From Cenococcum geophilum 1.58 (taxonomy: Eukaryota; Ascomycota; Dothideomycetes; Gloniales; Gloniaceae), in assembly GCA_001692895.1 (NCBI GenBank), contig KV748180.1, positions 609,788 to 673,787 on the forward strand: a DNA stretch of 64,000 nt, given 5' to 3'. The position numbers and the translations under genes are program-made. Of this stretch, positions 1 to 10,599 are shown one piece after another (position 1 is the stretch's first letter; the number at the start of each line of letters is the position of its first letter). The notes beneath the pieces were generated by a model, which was not told the DNA's origin, did no database searches, and saw only the letters and a program-made list of their open reading frames with translations.

Positions 1-2768
1 CTAGTACGGAGATCCACCGTCTATACCGCCGTTTCGGCCACCCGTCAGCCGAAAAGCTATATAGAGTCTTTAAACGCTTTAGACACGACGACGTCAATAG
101 GAAGGCAGTTAATTACCTAACCAAATACTGCTCCTTTTACTAGAAATACGGACGTTCCCCAGGCCGATTTAAGTTCACCCTTTATAAGGACCTTAACTTC
201 AACCACTTAGTGTATATAGACATTATGTATATTAACGGCAGCCTAGTATTATATATAATTGACGAGGCAACCCACTACTAAGCCGCCCGTTAGTTGCAAA
301 ATATATCCACAAAGTATACTTAGGATATTTTACGGACCTGCTGGATTAATACGTACGTTAAACCTCCTAAGTATATCACCTACAACGCTAGTAGGAACTT
401 CATTAGTAAGGAATTCCAGTAGTATGCTACGGCCATGGCTATATTAATAAAAGCTGTTCCAGTCAAGGCGTATTAGTCTATTAGGCTTATTAAGCGAGCT
501 TACTTAGCTCTACGGAGAGCTTATTAGATTATTACGGACAAGTATAAGGATATTTAAAAGGAACTAGCTTTATAGATGGCCGTAAAAGCTATTAACAACA
601 CCGCTAGCCCTAACGGACTAGTACCCACCCTCTTGGTTTACGGAGCTTACCTAAGAATAAGTAACCTAGGCCCCCCTGCCCTGTCTATTACAGAACAAGC
701 AGCTATAATATGGAAGGCAATAGCCGAAATAGTTAAATTACGGGCTAAATAAACTATTAATAACGCCCTATACTACCGCAACGGACCTAATACAACCTTA
801 GTACACAACCTCCCGCTTAACTCTGAAGTCCTCATATAGCGTGAAAGCGGTAGTTAGAATAGACCTTACTGTCTACTAGCCGTAGAAAACAAGACGTGCT
901 GCGTATAGCTTCCTAGCGGGCTAACTAGCTTTAGAAGCACGTCCGTAAAACCCTACTTTTAGCCTGAAAACACCCATGACATTAAGCTAGACAAACTAGA
1001 AGCAACCGCCGAACTAGACAAACTAGAAATGACTGCCGAATTAGATAAACTAGAGGCACCCTTACCTACCCTAGAGGTCCCCTAGAAACCCACTAAACCT
1101 ACTAAACCTGCCGTAAAGCGTGGCTGAGGACGCCCCCGTAAGAATCCCGTAACAAAGAACTACCTAACCTCTACAGGCACATCCGTAAAGCAATCTCCGC
1201 CTATAGATATATTAGTTCTAGTATAGGAAACCCCTTTTATAGACTTACGGCGTAAAGAGATTAACGGACTACTTAAAAAGGGTATCTTTATAATTATAAC
1301 GGAGAGAGACGTTCCGTAAGGCGTCCGTATATTTAACTTATACTTTATTAATAAGATTAAGCACCCTAGTACTAATAAAGCCTTTAAGAAATTAAGGCTT
1401 ATTATATAAGCTTATAACGACTAGGTAAAGGACCTAGTCCTTATATAATTACCTATAATTTAACGGGTTAGTTAACGGATTATACTCGCACTTATGCCTA
1501 GACTACAGCAAACTAAATCCGTAGCCCTTTACTTACGGGATATCTTATAAGCCTACGTGCAGTCTAATACCTACCTAAGTAGGGATATCTTTATACGACT
1601 ACCCTATAAGCTTAACCTATAACTAGGAATAATTTTATAGGTTATAAAACCTCTTTACGGAGTACTAGAAGCCGAAAACTATTAATTTAAGATATACTAC
1701 TAGCACTACGTCAGTAAACTTAAAATAGAACAATTAACCTACAACCCCTGCCTCCTATACAGCCCATTAAACGGCCTTAGTATTATTAGACTCTAAATAG
1801 ACAATACCCTCTTCTTAGCAGACTGGACATTTGCGGACGCTAAAGAGACTAAACTATAAGAAGTTAAGTTCCTAGCAAAGCCGCGAGAGCAATTAACTAA
1901 GTAGACTCTAATTAAGTTCAATAGAGGCTTAATTATATAAAAGGGCAACTTAATCTAGCTAACTTAGGAACGCTAAGCTTAAAACCTAAAGCTTATTATA
2001 GCAAAGCCTACGGACCTTACTAGTTCCCGCGGAGAGACCTATAAGACCGTAAATACAAAAGACTAATACGCTGCACAGTGTGCAAGAGGCGCCTACATTG
2101 CCACAATCTGCTAACCCGAATCTGCCTACGACTTATCCTTTATAGCCTAGGTAGTAGATCCGCAAGAAGAAAATATTAAGCAGCTTAATAAGCGCATTTA
2201 GTAGCAAATTAATAATATAGCAAGGGGACTTACTTTTATACCACTAGACTTAAGTTCCCTTAGCTTACTGGTATTTACGGACGCCTCCTTTACCAATAAT
2301 AAAGACCTATTATCACAAATCGGCTTTATAATTGTACTTACGGACCGTAATTAGGACGCAAATATACTGTACTAGTCTTTAATTAAGTGTAAATAAGTAA
2401 CCCGTAATGTACTAGCTTCTAAACTATATACACTAGCTTATAGATTTAATATAGCAGCCGTAATTAAATTAACGGTCTAGAAGATTCTATAACTAGAGCA
2501 GTTACCCCTAGTTTTATGCACCGATTTAAAGTCCCTTTATAACTACCTAGTTAAACTAGGTACGATATAAGAGAAGAGGCTTATAGTCGACCTAATGTGC
2601 TTATATTAGGCCTATAAACGACGTAAGATTATAGAGGTTAAATAGATCAGCAGCGGAGATAACCTAGCGGACGCCATAACTAAGGCAAAGCCGTGTTAAG
2701 CCCTTAAAACCCTAATTAACACGAATAAGCTTAACCTAAAAGTTATAGAATAGGTAGAACGGGACTAA
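1..2768 (+). pseudogene. Ty1/copia polyprotein, 3' part (integrase-RT-RNase H), RIP-degraded
   Basis: One continuous frame (codons starting at base 3) carries the copia pol order. A GAG-pre-integrase motif LYRRFGHPSAEKL comes first. The integrase core follows, with the first catalytic Asp in VYIDIMYINGSLVLYIIDEA (Asp codon 219-221). Next is reverse transcriptase with VRIFNLYFINKIKHP, and the catalytic region LXIDNTLFLAD near 1790-1825, where the family has TDD. RNase H with FTDASF and DLKSLYNYLV ends it. Nearly all in-frame stops are TAG/TAA replacing CAG, CAA or TGG, and no frameshift is evident, which is the RIP signature. Between integrase and RT there is a short internal duplication (ELDKLE, three units near 985-1065). 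The frame closes at TAA 2766-2768, which could be the true end or a converted CAA. Gag, protease and the 5' LTR lie left of the window. The family call is secure; activity is impossible. Confidence 0.93.
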
Positions 2769-3226
2769 TGGAGTACCTATAGTACGCCTACGGCCCGTTA
2801 GAAGGCCGTACGGCTTATTATACGGCCTATTCTACGGACCGTAAGCTATTAGGTAGAAAAACGGTAGAAAGCTGTAATAGAACTTAGTAGACTCACGTGA
2901 CCTGCCAAATTCTGCCATATTCTGCCACAGTAGTTAAATTAACCAATTACGATTTTCCATGCCGGGTATAGAAAATCGCCATTAGCTCGCTTAGCACTAG
3001 CGCCTTAGCGGCCCTTAAAATCTGACTTACTGCCCATTAAAAGGCCGTACGGTTTATTTTATGGACCGTAAGTAGGACTTACGGCTAGCTTAAGGTACCG
3101 TTTAAAAGGCAGCCTAGACGGCACCTCAGGGGAGATTTTCTATATATTTTCCTTTGTATTCTATAGTTTTATTAAAGTAATTATAGAGGCTGTACACAGG
3201 TAGTTTTATTTTTTAAGTACTGCTAG
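2769..3226 (+). other. 3' untranslated region of the copia element
   Basis: This stretch joins the pol frame to the 3' LTR and has no coherent frame. It holds two copies of a palindrome-containing block (core ccgtacgg, then a run ending gaccgtaag) near 2802-2852 and 3040-3075. At 2890-2932 there is a short tcacgtgac / ttctgcca cluster. It resembles, in reverse orientation, the LTR of the gypsy-A family seen at 31885-32099. Whether that is a remnant insertion or a shared regulatory motif is undecided. Confidence 0.6.
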
Positions 3227-3474
3227 TGTATAATTACAGCACCTGTTATACCAAACGCGTGCTTACGTGTTTACGCGTTTAGTGCACTAACTACTCGCTT
3301 ACGCGTCTGGTGCACTTATAAAGCACTAACTAATTAGGGGGGAGGTGCATTAGTATATAGACCACGTAGTCTGCTTTATATAATCGACAGTCACCATCCA
3401 AATAAGCATACAATACTATATGTATTTCGTGCCCGTGGATACGACTCACTCGTGCTATTAAGTTAGTACGAACA
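3227..3474 (+). mobile_element. Copia 3' LTR (248 bp)
   Basis: It begins tgtataattacagcac and ends gtacgaaca, so the ends are TGT..ACA. It is homologous, in inverted orientation, to the isolated copy at 21606-21874, including the acgcgt-rich middle and the cgacagtcacca block. It is followed directly by ataac (3475-3479). The same 5-bp duplication, as gttat on the plus strand, flanks the solo copy. After it the sequence resumes exactly inside a gypsy-B copy, so the copia element was inserted there. Confidence 0.85.
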
Positions 3475-3950
3475 ATAACTTATAGCCTTTTCTATAATTA
3501 GGTGGTTTTAGATAACTTTCTCATCTAACTATATATAGAAATCTTCCTACTTATCGTTATGTCGTTGCCTATACTACTTTTAGTATAGCCCTTTAAGTAT
3601 ATATAGCTTATCCGTAAGGAAGTATCTTTTTATTACTATATTATAATAGCCCTTTATATATCGTTCTTTAAACCTAATAGGGATCCCTAAATCCTTTTTA
3701 TTCTCCAGTTTAATAAGCTACTTAGTTCTTAGTATACCTACCCTAGGCCTATTAGTAATTCTTTATACTAATACTCTGTCCCTTATACGTCCTAATATAC
3801 TAGATCTCTTATTTAATTTCTATTCTTACTATATAATAATTCTTTACCTAAATTCTTCTATAGTTTTTTTTAGTTTACGTCTTATAGCATCGGGAAAATA
3901 TTCGCAGGATGAGATTTAAGTAGACTTTGGTTTTTGCGTTTCGCGTAATT

Positions 3951-4345
3951 AACATATAATTTAACTAACTTAACACGCAATTAACTAACTTAATACGCAG
4001 TTGACCTACTTAATATACAATTTAACTAACTTAACACGCAGTTAACCTACTTAACATGCAATTTAACTAACTTAACACGCAGTTGACCTACTTAACATAC
4101 AATTTAACTAACTTAATACGCAGTTGAACCTACTTAACATATAATTTAACTAACTTAACACGCAGTTAACCTACTTAACATACAATTTAACTAACTTAAC
4201 ACATAGTTAACCTACTTAATATACAATTTAACTAACTTAACACGTAGTTAACCTACTTTAACATATAATTTAACTAACTTAATACATAGTTAACCTACTT
4301 AACATACAATTTAACTAACTCGATATGCAGTTAACCTACTTAACA
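3951..4345. repeat. 41-42 bp minisatellite, about 9.6 copies
   Basis: The unit is roughly acatacaatttaactaact followed by taacacgcagttgacctactta. Copies differ mainly by C/T at CA sites, consistent with RIP hitting individual units. First of four arrays inside the TIR unit. Confidence 0.9.
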
Positions 4346-4473
4346 ACTTTAAAAGCTAACTGTATATTTCTTAACGTGCGATTAAGGTAAAGTTATATAC
4401 TATATATTTAACTATTATATATAATCTTATATAATCTTATACAATCTCATACAATCTTATAGTCTTATTACTT

Positions 4474-4818
4474 GGAGGCTCTGCATAAGGCTCTACCACG
4501 AAGCTCTACACGAAGCTCTGCGTACAGAGGCTTTGCACGAAGCTCTGCGCATAAAGGCTCTGCACCCAAAGCTCTGCACGAAGCTTCGCATAAGGCTCTA
4601 CACGAGGCTCTACACGAAGCTCTGCGTACAGAGGCTCTGCACGAAGCTCTGCACGAAGCTCTGCACGAGGGTCTGCGCGAGGGTCTGCGCGAGGGTCTAC
4701 GCGAAGCTCTGCGTACAGAGGCTCTGCACGAGGCCTCTGCGAGAAGCTCTGCGTACAGAGGCTCTGCACGAGGCTCTGCGCAAAGCTCTGCGTACAGAGG
4801 CTCTACACGAAGCTCTGC
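4474..4818. repeat. 12-bp GC-rich minisatellite (gctctgcacgaa)
   Basis: The unit gctctgcacgaa recurs with a longer variant containing gcgtacagag. Because 12 is a multiple of 3 and the unit lacks stops, long open frames appear on both strands (plus 4472-4924 and 4533-5276, minus 4506-4769). They encode only ALHEALHE- or AEPRAEP-like repeats. I treat them as by-products of the array, not genes. Confidence 0.88.
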
Positions 4819-4936
4819 ATCGGGTCCCCACTATATTCCCGATAGGCCTCTACACGTGCCTCTACCCCTATGTAGCCACCTTATTTTTTACCCTTCCTTC
4901 CTTCTTTATATCCCCCCTACCTAGGGAGGCCACCAG

Positions 4937-5522
4937 AACGGCAGCCAGCAGAGGACCGTTACTAAGAACTAGACGACCGTCGCCAGAACCAGATGACCGT
5001 TTACTAAGAAACCAGACGACCCATCGCCAGCCAGACGCACCGTCGCCAAGAACCAAGACGACCGTTGCCAGAGCTAGACGATCGTCGCCAGAACCAGAAC
5101 GAACCGTCGCCAAGCTAGAACGAACCGGTTACCAGAACCAGACGACTGTCGCCAGAACCAGAACGACCGTCGCCAGCCAGACGACCGTTACCAAAACCAG
5201 ACGACCGTTGCCAGAGCTAGACGATTTGTCGCCCAGAACCAGAACGACCGTCGCTAGCCAGACGACCCCGGTTTAACCCAGAAACTAGAACGAACCGTGT
5301 CGCCAGCCAGACCGGAACCGGTTACCAGTAACTAGACGACTGTTGCTAGAACCAGACGAACCGTTGCTAGCCAAACGGACCGTTACTAGAACCAGACGAC
5401 CGTCGCCAGAACCAGACGACCGTTACCAGAACTAGACGACCGTTGCCAGAGCTAGACGACCGTCGCTAAAACCAGACGACCGTCGCCAGAACCAGACAAC
5501 CGTCGCCAGAGCCAGACGACAA
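4937..5522. repeat. About 21-bp minisatellite (cagaaccagacgaccgtcgc)
   Basis: Degenerate tandem copies of a unit close to gccagaaccagacgaccgtc run through this stretch. Variation is largely C/T and A/G, with occasional small indels. It abuts the 12-bp array on the left. Confidence 0.85.
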
Positions 5523-5580
5523 CGACTAGCCAGCCAACACTATAAACGATTCGATCAATCGATCGAATTAAGGTAGCACA

Positions 5581-5972
5581 GACAGGTAGGCACAAACAGG
5601 TAGATGCTAACGGGTAGGTAGATATAAATAGGTAGATAGATGCAGACAGGTAAGTAGATATAGATAGGTAGGCAGATATAAATAGGTAAGTAGATACAGA
5701 TAGGCAAGCAGATATAGATAGGTAGGTAGATACTAACGGGTAGGTAGATATAGATAGGTAGGTAGATATAGATAAGTAGATATAAATAGGTAGGTAGATA
5801 TAGACAGGTAAGTAAATGTAGATANGTAGGTAGATGCTAACGGGTAGGTAAATATAGATAGGTAGGTAGATATAGATAGGTAGGTAAATATAGACAGGTA
5901 GATGTAGATAGGTAGGCAATGTAAATAGGTAGGCGATGCAGGCAAGTAGGTAAGTCAATAGGTAGATAGGTA
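5581..5972. repeat. GGTA/GATA microsatellite-like array
   Basis: Repeated ggtaggtagatatagata-type units, built on a tetranucleotide base. One ambiguous base is present at 5825. The minus-strand open frames here (5452-5958, 5733-5945) encode only IYLPIYIYLP-like repeats and are artefacts of the array. Confidence 0.88.
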
Positions 5973-8319
5973 GAAGAGAACTATCGCTGTATTATATTAA
6001 ATTATCTAAAATAATAATATTTATTTTGCTAGCCTTATAAATAGCTTTAAAATAGCTTTTATTTATTTAAAATATATTATTAGTATAAAAGAGGTAAATA
6101 TAATTATGGTTGCCAAATGCGCAGATTACTAGCAGGTTGCGCGCAGGCTGCGCGCAGGCTGCGTGTTAAAAAAACACGATATAGGCTAGTCGGTTGAGTT
6201 GCCAAATGCCCTCAACTGCGCGCCAATTGCGTCAACCACCAACCATTAAGGCCATTGAAAGGGTACCATATTTTGCCGATGAGATAGATCCTTAAAGTCT
6301 TCCTACTTCTTAATTTTAGTATCAATTCTTTAATCTTTAGGCTAAATACTATATCCTCCTAGTAAGTCCTTTAGGTCTATATATCTATCTCCTAGTTTAG
6401 TTGCTATTTATACTATAGATTCTCTAATCTATAAAGAAGCCTCTTACCTCTTATTTATAGGTGTTTTTATTTATACTCCAAATTCTTAACCCCTTTAAAT
6501 TCTTAATCTTAAGCTTGCTTCTATCTTAAGCTTTACTTTAGCCTTAGTCTAATTAGGCTTACTTAGTGTTTTTATCTTATCTTAAGAATCTTATGCCTAT
6601 GGGAAACTCTGTCCTAAGCTTATTCTTATATCTTTAAACTAAGCTACTACTCTACTCTATTAGTTATTATTTATTATAGGTCCTTAAGCTTACCTTATCT
6701 CGTCTTAAGAATCTTAGTTATCTCGCATCTTATCTTAAGAATCTTAAGCCTTTAGCCTTTTGCCTTTATTAAGTACTAAAGTGGCTTGCTATTCTACTTC
6801 TCTTATATTTCGCGAAGCGATAGATATCGTATCTAGTAGGGTCTTAATCCCTACTAATATTCCCTATTCTATAGTGGAATTATCCTCTACTTCTTATATA
6901 ATATCTTTAAGGTCTATATACTTCTAATAAGCCGCTTTTATTACCTTATTGTTATAAAATATTTCGCCTATATCGAAGTTATTGTCCTTAATATCCGATC
7001 TACAAACTAGTTTATTAGTTCCTTTATATTCCGCTAAATATAGCTCTTATAGCTAATAGCATACGCCATACTTAGCGTCCTTATAAATTTAGTATACGTT
7101 ATTATAATAAAACGCAAAACTTTTAATTAAATATTCTTTTATTCCTTATAGTATATTATTATCTCTTTATACGTATATATCGTCTACTAGTCTCATTTCT
7201 TTTACTATATAGTAACTCTAACTACTTCTATAGTCTCTAACGTAATAACCTTATTTTCTGCAATTTATATAAGCTCCCTCTTTAAACTATTTTTCTTGCT
7301 ATAGAGTCTGCCTAAATGTCTTCTACTGCTAAGATCCCTAATTTAGCCTTTGCTCCTTAAACCTTTAATTACTTAACCCTTATCCTCTAGGTTTCTATAG
7401 TTTCTTACTCTATCTCTTATAGGCTTTTTTAGTACTACTTAGGTCCATTAGCTCTGCGCTATACTATAGTTTTTAACTTAGCTTTAGTTATTACGTATTC
7501 TGCGCCTTATATAACTATAAAACTCTATCTTAGCCTCTCTTAGCCTATTCCCTTTAGTAGATCTAATTATTAATCTTAATTACTTAATCTATTAGTTCCC
7601 TTAGGGTATCCGTATCTTCTATTAGGATAATTATATCCTAGACTTTAGCCTTAAGTCCCTACTTATACTATGCTATAAGCACCTTATTATTCTACTTTAC
7701 TTATATTGCTAATATCTAGAACTACGTTATATACTTAATTGCTAAAGTTTATTACATAATATCTTAGAGTTTTTTTTGCCGTAGTTATTAATTCTAGGTC
7801 TCTAAATATTTATATAAGTTACTTTATAAACCCTTTCTAGCTTAAGAATATAAATCGTATATTTTAGTTAGTGGTCGTTATTTCATTTACCTATATTTTC
7901 GTAAAGTAAGGCTTAAACTACTTAAGTGCTCTTCCTAATAGAAATAGTCCCGTATATACTATTCGATCTATAGGTATTAGTAGCTTAGCTCCTTCTTATA
8001 TAACCTTGAAGTGCATTTATATAAGAAATCCTTTAAGTTTTAATCTCTCTCCTAAATACCTTTTAATTAATAGTAGCTTAATCTTCGCTGCTCCTATCCT
8101 ATTAATCCTATTTTCTAATATTATATTATTTTCTGTTAGCTAGTTAACTATCTCTTATAGCTATCCAACTATTATAGGTTGCTATAAGTTAGTGTTTACT
8201 ATATTAGTGTTATTACCTAACCTTAAAGTAGTTGCCGCCGTTAATAGCGTTATGGCTAGTGCTTTTAGTAGCATGTTATTCAACTTTCTATATTTAATAC
8301 CGTAACTAGGTAGTAATTA

Positions 8320-8738
8320 TATAACGGAACTTTATAGTAGGAACTACGGTAGGCTTATTATTGGGCTAGGTATATAGGAAATATAAATATAAAAGTTAAC
8401 AACGTAATAATAACTAGTGGAGTAGTTGCCTAATAGATTAACTCTAATTATATTCTAAGAATTATTATAAGGAAGGAACTATCTAGGTAGGGATTAAGGG
8501 TCCTTAAATACACAACCGTACTTCTATAAAATCCTTCTTATATATAATATACGTACGCTCTATTTACTCTATTACGGATTATATAGATCCTATAGATTAT
8601 ATAGATCACGTTATATAACCTTAGTTACTATTCCTCGTTATATAGTTCTACCGGTTCTATTCTAAACTATACCTAAATTAACTAACTAGCTTTTTCCGAC
8701 TCCTCTCTAAGTAGTTATAATATTATACTTAAAGCGTC
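8320..8738 (-). mobile_element. Gypsy-B copy 1, 5' LTR, main part
   Basis: It aligns end to end with the 426-bp LTRs at 20100-20525 and 27908-28333, starting tataacggaac where they have tgtaac. It lacks only the last 7 bp. Those (cgtaata) are found at 14339-14345, after the LINE that split it. 419 + 7 gives exactly 426 bp. Confidence 0.93.
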
Positions 8739-8784
8739 AGGCTTATATATAGCTAGCTACCAAAATATTAACCCTAAAAATACG

Positions 8785-10150
8785 AATGGAAATTAAAGGA
8801 GCTTTTGCTGCACCCGGCCCAAAAAGACCAAAACCAACCAAAAGAACCCTGAAGAACACCTAGAGAATCCCCCTAAGATGCATACATCGCAGGGGAGGCA
8901 CACGTCGAATGACGGTGGTTTGCACTCGCGCGCGTCCACCAGAACCACGCCTAGCAATGGCCCTCCATAATAAGAACGGGTGAATACCACACTATAAAGC
9001 GGAAAGACCTCTATTAAGAAGGCATCTAACAAAATATAAAGCCTATTAGACGCGTCTAGTATCTATAGTTACAGGAGAGTAACCGTTAGCTATAACGAAC
9101 TAATATAGCTAGTAGAATGGCTCCGCCAGTCTAGCGAACCCTAGGTGCCCCTCCAGTAAACCCTTAACTAAATCCTCTAACGGTTAAGCAAAATCGAAAA
9201 TAAACAAAACCCCTCCTTACCGGCGAACCGCACCTGGGCCGCTATAGCTATATATCTACAGCATAGGGAACCTACCCCCCTAAAGATAATATCCGGGTAT
9301 ATAATTATAATATAACTAAATATAGAAAAAGTAGAGGGGCTTAGGGGATAATTAGAAACAGAAGTCCTTATAAAGATTTATAAAGAGGTTTACGACGCTA
9401 TTATAGTCCAATACCTTAGGAGCGGAGATATTAGAGTTACCTTAAAGGACTAATAGGCAAAGGAACGAGCTGTTAGGGTAGGGGACAGGCTAGGAAAATA
9501 TATTGGCATAAAAGTGCTCTACGAAGATTACCTAGTTAAAGTCCTAGCAGTTCCCCTAAGCCTTAGGGTAGAAAAGGGACGCTAGGCGGATAATATAGCA
9601 ACTATATATAAGATAGTAAAACAAACGGAACGCCTTATATTAGGACTTAAGATCACCTAAATCTAATGGCTTTAATAGGAAAATATAAACTAAGTATATA
9701 ATAAAAATAATAAAAGAATATAAGGGTCGCTAGAGACTCGCTAGGGAAACGTTAATCGAATATATAGCTCCCTTATTATTAGCACACATACACTAGAAAT
9801 GCAAAAACTCCTTATTTAAAAAGGTATTATTATAAATGGCCTTATATATAATGTAAGGCTCTATAACTATAGACTCCGCCTAAAATAATGCTATTACTGC
9901 GTATAATAGGGACACACCTAATCCACATGCGCAGCATAGGTATGCTACGGCCACTATACAGGCCCCCACGATATAAGATAATACTTAAATTAAGACTAAA
10001 TAAAATGCGTAAACTGCCACTAAAGCACATATAAGGCGTAGGAGAGAGTAGACTGCATTAAATATAGGAGACGGAAGGTAAGGGCTTAACAGCTACGGGA
10101 ACAACTATACGCTAGGTTATATAAATAGAAATAATAGGCGATAAGCTAGG
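8785..10150 (+). pseudogene. LINE ORF1 (nucleic-acid-binding, CCHC zinc knuckle)
   Basis: A gag-like ORF1 remnant. The family-typical stretch QYLRSGDIRVTLKD lies near 9400-9450. A zinc-knuckle region near 9890-9990 reads CYYCV**GHT*STC, that is C-x2-C-x4-H-x4-C, followed by CYGHYTGPHDIR. The first candidate ATG is at 8785, but the frame there leads into stops, so the true start is uncertain. ORF1 proteins bind element RNA in the retrotransposition particle. The minus-strand open frames in this stretch (8793-9032, 9842-10030) are shadows. Confidence 0.8.
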
Positions 10151-10599
10151 GGGGCGCGAGTGCCTTTCTAGCGTTTCCTACCTTTAATACTGGGGGGCTA
10201 GGCCAGCTATCCCAAGCCTTAATAGGCTAGAAGCGACGCCGCGTAATATCGCTAGACCGTATAGGAATATAAGGGTTATAGGGGATATAAGGAAGAGGAC
10301 GCCCTATAGGAAGACCCTTATGGACAGCTACAGCAAGCTTAAGACTAGGATAATTAAGAATTAGGCTTAACGCGGCAAATATAACATTTATAGCTAACTT
10401 TTAAAGGGTATATAGCTAACTAGTAAGAATAGGGGAAGAACTAGAGACAATAATAGATTTAGATATAGAAGCGCTAGTAGGAATATAAGATATAGGAATA
10501 GAAAGCTCTATATAAAATAAGTAGCAACTAGGGTATAGACACAAGAGATAGAAGTTCTAAATATCTTAGAGAAAGTAGAAGTAGAAAAAGCAAGGAATA

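Larger units (their letters stand above)
3888..6281. mobile_element. TIR-bounded insertion made of four tandem arrays (2.4 kb)
   Basis: The edges are defined by comparison with the uninterrupted gypsy-B copy at 25830-25845. Left end reads catcgggaaaatat; the reverse complement of the right end reads catcggcaaaatat, an inverted repeat of 14 bp with one mismatch. An atag direct repeat (3884-3887 and 6284-6287) is a candidate target duplication, though the uninterrupted copy differs by a few bases there. Inside there is no protein frame that looks real. Instead there are four unrelated tandem arrays, then an AT-rich stretch and a GC-rich block (6120-6240) with repeated gcgcgcaggct and ttgccaaatgc. 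It looks like a non-autonomous DNA transposon. I do not recognise the superfamily. Confidence 0.65.
3480..8319 (-). pseudogene. Gypsy-B copy 1, gag and upstream pol region, interrupted
   Basis: Bases 3480-3884 match 25433-25837 and bases 6284-8319 match 25842-27907 of the complete copy 2. The content is therefore the gag half of a chromo-type gypsy polyprotein read on the minus strand. The 3' portion of the element (RT, integrase, other LTR) is left of the window, beyond the copia insertion. The match is broken between 3885 and 6283 by a separate TIR-bounded insertion. All frames are riddled with TAG/TAA. Its 5' LTR follows at 8320. Confidence 0.88.

Noticed and set aside
4472..5276. Long overlapping open frames on both strands (150, 247, 87, 81 codons) as protein genes
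   Set aside because: They follow from tandem 12-bp and 21-bp units that lack stops. The peptides are simple repeats and frames open on both strands at once.
5452..5958. Minus-strand repetitive open frame rich in IYLP
   Set aside because: A by-product of the GGTA/GATA array; contains an N and has no non-repeat protein sequence beyond the array edges.
8793..9032. Minus-strand 79-codon open frame
   Set aside because: Lies antisense to the start of LINE ORF1, with no family resemblance.
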